This document shows positions 62,307-64,000 of a DNA stretch of 64,000 nt, in pieces (positions within the stretch are counted from its first letter, which is position 1; every line of letters starts with the position of its first letter). Source of the DNA: CAZCAC01 sp964496575 (GTDB taxonomy: Bacteria; Planctomycetota; UBA1135; GCA-002686595); the NCBI GenBank assembly GCA_964496575.1, contig CAZCAC010000023.1, positions 20,185 through 84,184 of the forward strand. Direction: 5' to 3'. The notes under the pieces are model-generated. The model was given only the letters and a program-made list of their open reading frames with translations. It was not told where the DNA came from and searched no databases. The position numbers were made by a program, and so were the translations under genes.

Positions 62307-63063
62307 CGAGGGCAACTCCAGCCTGATCCGCGCCGGGGACCTCACCGTCCTCTGCGACGCGGGGCTCGGGGTGCGCACGCTCTCGGAGCGCTTCGAGGAA
62401 GCCCGGATCGGGCCGCGCTCGATCGACCACCTCCTGGTGACCCACGGCCACCTCGACCATGCCCGGTCGGCGGGGGCGATCGCCAAGCGGCAGCGCGCCG
62501 TACTTCACTGCGGCGAGGCGATCATGGGCAATCGCGCCATCGCTCGCGCTCCGGTGATGGAGAGCCTGCGGATCGGCTCACCGAAGGAGATCCTCCCCGA
62601 GCACGGGACGGGGCAGCTCACCTTCACTCCGGTGCTGCTCCCTCACGACTGCGATCCGACGGTAGCGTTCCGTTTCGAGCACGAGGGACGCAGGCTGGTG
62701 ATGCTGACCGACCTCGGGACGCCACGGAAGGAGCTGGCCAGTCCGCTGCGAGGAGCGCACGTCCTGTACCTCGAGTTCAACTACGATCCGCGGATGATGG
62801 CCGAGGGCCCGTACCCTCCGGTGCTGCAGCGGCGGATCACGGGGGACCGGGGACACCTCTCCAACGACCAGGCCGCTACGATGCTCGAGCTCCTGGCCGG
62901 CCCCGACCTCCACACCCTGGTGATCGCCCACGTCTCGAAGAAGACCAACCGCCCCGAGCTCGCGCGCGAGATTGCCGCACGCACCCTCGCCCGCCTCGGC
63001 CTCGACGAGGTCCGGGTCCTCGTGGCGGAGCAGGACCGGATCGGCGAAAACCTCCGCGTCTGA
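62278..63063 (+). CDS. MBL-fold metallo-hydrolase (YycJ/WalJ-like)
   Basis: 261 aa, overlapping the YfhO gene by 29 nt. Metallo-beta-lactamase motifs: LGSGSEGNSSLIRAGDLTVL, the zinc site THGHLDHARSAGAI, VMLTDLGTP and EFNYDPRMM, then GHLSNDQA and VIAHVSKKTNRPE. The GSxxGNSxLI opening and HLSN segment match the YycJ/WalJ group, a 5'-exonuclease-type family linked to DNA repair and cell-wall stress in other phyla. Cytosolic, with no signal peptide. Confidence 0.87.
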   Translation: MHLQVLGSGSEGNSSLIRAGDLTVLCDAGLGVRTLSERFEEARIGPRSIDHLLVTHGHLDHARSAGAIAKRQRAVLHCGEAIMGNRAIARAPVMESLRIGSPKEILPEHGTGQLTFTPVLLPHDCDPTVAFRFEHEGRRLVMLTDLGTPRKELASPLRGAHVLYLEFNYDPRMMAEGPYPPVLQRRITGDRGHLSNDQAATMLELLAGPDLHTLVIAHVSKKTNRPELAREIAARTLARLGLDEVRVLVAEQDRIGENLRV

Positions 63064-63075
63064 AGGATGAGAACC

Positions 63076-63807
63076 ATGAACGAGACCCTCCAACTGCAGC
63101 TCTCCCACCGGACCATTCGCGCCTTCACCCCGACTCCGGTTCCCCGCGAGAAGATCCTGCGCGCGGTCGCTTCCGCGCAGATGGCGGCGACCTCCTCCAA
63201 CGTGCAGGCGTACTCGGTGCTCCAGATCGAGGACCCCGCCGAGCGGGCGCGACTGGCGGAGCTGTGCGGGAACCAGAGCCAGGTCGCCGAGGCCGGGGCG
63301 TTCCTCGTCCTGTGCGCCGACCAGCGCCGCTTCCGGCTGATCGCCGCCGACCACGGGGTCCCCTACGAGGCGAACCTGGAGACGTTCTTGATCGGTGTGA
63401 TCGACACGTCGCTCTTCGCCCAGAACCTGGCCCTCGCGTTCGAGTCGATGGGCTACGGCACCTGCTACCTCGGCGGCCTCCGCAACGGCCTGCCGGAGAT
63501 CGCCGAGCTGCTGGAGCTGCCGGACGACGTGTTCCCCCTCTACGGCCTGTGCGTCGGCGAGAGCGCCGAGGACCCCCTGCCCCGCCCGCGCCTGGCCCCG
63601 GAATCGGTGCTCTTCCAGGGCCGCTACCCCGACGACGCGATGCTACGCGAACAGATCGCCGAGTACGACGGGCGGATGGCCGAGTACTACGAGCGGCGCG
63701 GCCAACCGGGCCACGACTGGACGGGGGGGATCTCCCGCAGCTTCCGCCAGCGCAAGCGGGAGCACCTCTTCGGATTCTACACCGGCAAGGGGGCTCGAAT
63801 CGAATAG
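63076..63807 (+). CDS. NfsA-type oxygen-insensitive NADPH nitroreductase / flavin reductase
   Basis: 243 aa from ATG 63076 with AAGGATGAG just upstream; ATG 63067 is the alternative. FMN-binding LSHRTIRAFTPTPVPREKIL and AATSSNVQAYSVL at the N-terminus, FLIGVIDTSLFAQNLALA with GYGTCYLGGLRN in the middle, and the C-terminal extension ending in RKREHLFGFYTGKGAR, typical of NfsA/FRP rather than NfsB. Uses NADPH to reduce nitroaromatics or quinones. Last gene before the repeat tract. Confidence 0.9.
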   Translation: MNETLQLQLSHRTIRAFTPTPVPREKILRAVASAQMAATSSNVQAYSVLQIEDPAERARLAELCGNQSQVAEAGAFLVLCADQRRFRLIAADHGVPYEANLETFLIGVIDTSLFAQNLALAFESMGYGTCYLGGLRNGLPEIAELLELPDDVFPLYGLCVGESAEDPLPRPRLAPESVLFQGRYPDDAMLREQIAEYDGRMAEYYERRGQPGHDWTGGISRSFRQRKREHLFGFYTGKGARIE

Positions 63808-63872
63808 GAGAGAGCAGGAGCACTGGTCGCCTCGAGAGTGTCTCGACAGTCCCACGGTCCTGGTTTCCAGAG

Positions 63873-63966
63873 ATCAACAACAGAGGACACGGAGAACATG
63901 GAGAACACGGAGACCAGAACCAGAATCAGAGATTAACCACAGAGGACACAGAGGACACAGAGAACA
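63873..63966. repeat. 9-base-period intergenic repeat (CAGAGGACA units)
   Basis: First block 63873-63915: CAGAGGACA, CGGAGAACA, TGGAGAACA, CGGAGACCA. Second block 63931-63966: GATTAACCA followed by CAGAGGACA, CAGAGGACA, CAGAGAACA. Both are followed by GAACCAGAA. The tract is A-rich and unlike the coding DNA before it. Similar TTAACCACAGAGGACACAGAG-type tracts occur between genes in diverse bacteria (from memory). It continues to, or beyond, the window edge. Confidence 0.85.
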
Positions 63967-64000
63967 GAACCAGAAGAAGATAACTACCAGAAGGATCGGC

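Noticed and set aside
1..64000. CRISPR arrays, prophage, transposase or defence island
   Set aside because: No regularly spaced repeats with unique spacers, no integrase, transposase, Cas or restriction-type motifs in any long frame.

Overview
The window is a high-GC (roughly two-thirds G+C) bacterial chromosome segment that looks like Planctomycetota. The evidence is a kinase-like protein fused to a formylglycine-generating-enzyme (FGE)-like domain beside an ECF sigma factor, an excess of secreted sulfatases and large glycoside hydrolases, FG-GAP surface proteins, a membrane protein ending in the SVGG-DDDG-DDIVW type tail common in that phylum, and a recurring Cys-rich C-terminal module. Genus-level placement is not possible by eye. 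Two 10-N scaffold gaps (15606-15615 and 49519-49528) show that it is a draft assembly. I found no rRNA, tRNA, CRISPR array, integrase or transposase.

Layout. 1-3.6 kb: pseudokinase/FGE-like signalling protein diverging from an ECF sigma factor. 3.7-5.2 kb: broken beta-helix surface protein. 5.7-8.3 kb: ABC ATPase, FtsX-type permease with a His-rich loop, and a DUF3299 lipoprotein. 8.5-13.8 kb: two tandem paralogous ~850-aa lipoproteins of unknown function. 14-15.5 kb: sulfatase-fold lipoprotein without its nucleophile. 15.7-21.7 kb: metabolic and housekeeping genes (ALDH7 dehydrogenase, asparaginase-type Ntn hydrolase, EttA, sirtuin, SRPBCC protein). 21.7-38.6 kb: accessory secreted region with two C-terminal-module proteins flanking a carbohydrate locus. 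That locus holds a GH106-like/GH78 fusion, an esterase remnant, two sulfatases and a sulfatase/GH106-like fusion, interrupted by a TerC gene. 38.7-45.7 kb: NmrA-like reductase, a planctomycete membrane protein and an RND pump pair. 45.9-51.7 kb: tig-clpP-clpX, then a DHH phosphoesterase and rlmN. 51.7-54.8 kb: FG-GAP protein and metallophosphoesterase, both with the C-terminal module. 54.9-63.8 kb: degenerate ALDH, rnpA-yidD, a TolB-like lipoprotein, DUF47-PiT phosphate transport, YfhO, an MBL hydrolase and a nitroreductase. The last ~130 bases are a 9-base-period intergenic repeat.

Functional reading. The 23.5-36.8 kb locus looks like a machine for removing rhamnose and sulfate from a sulfated rhamnose-containing polysaccharide. 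Five secreted proteins with unrelated N-terminal parts (beta-helix, FG-GAP propellers, metallophosphoesterase, one unknown) end in the same module of about 120-170 residues, always at the extreme C-terminus. This is the best candidate here for an undescribed surface-sorting or anchoring system.
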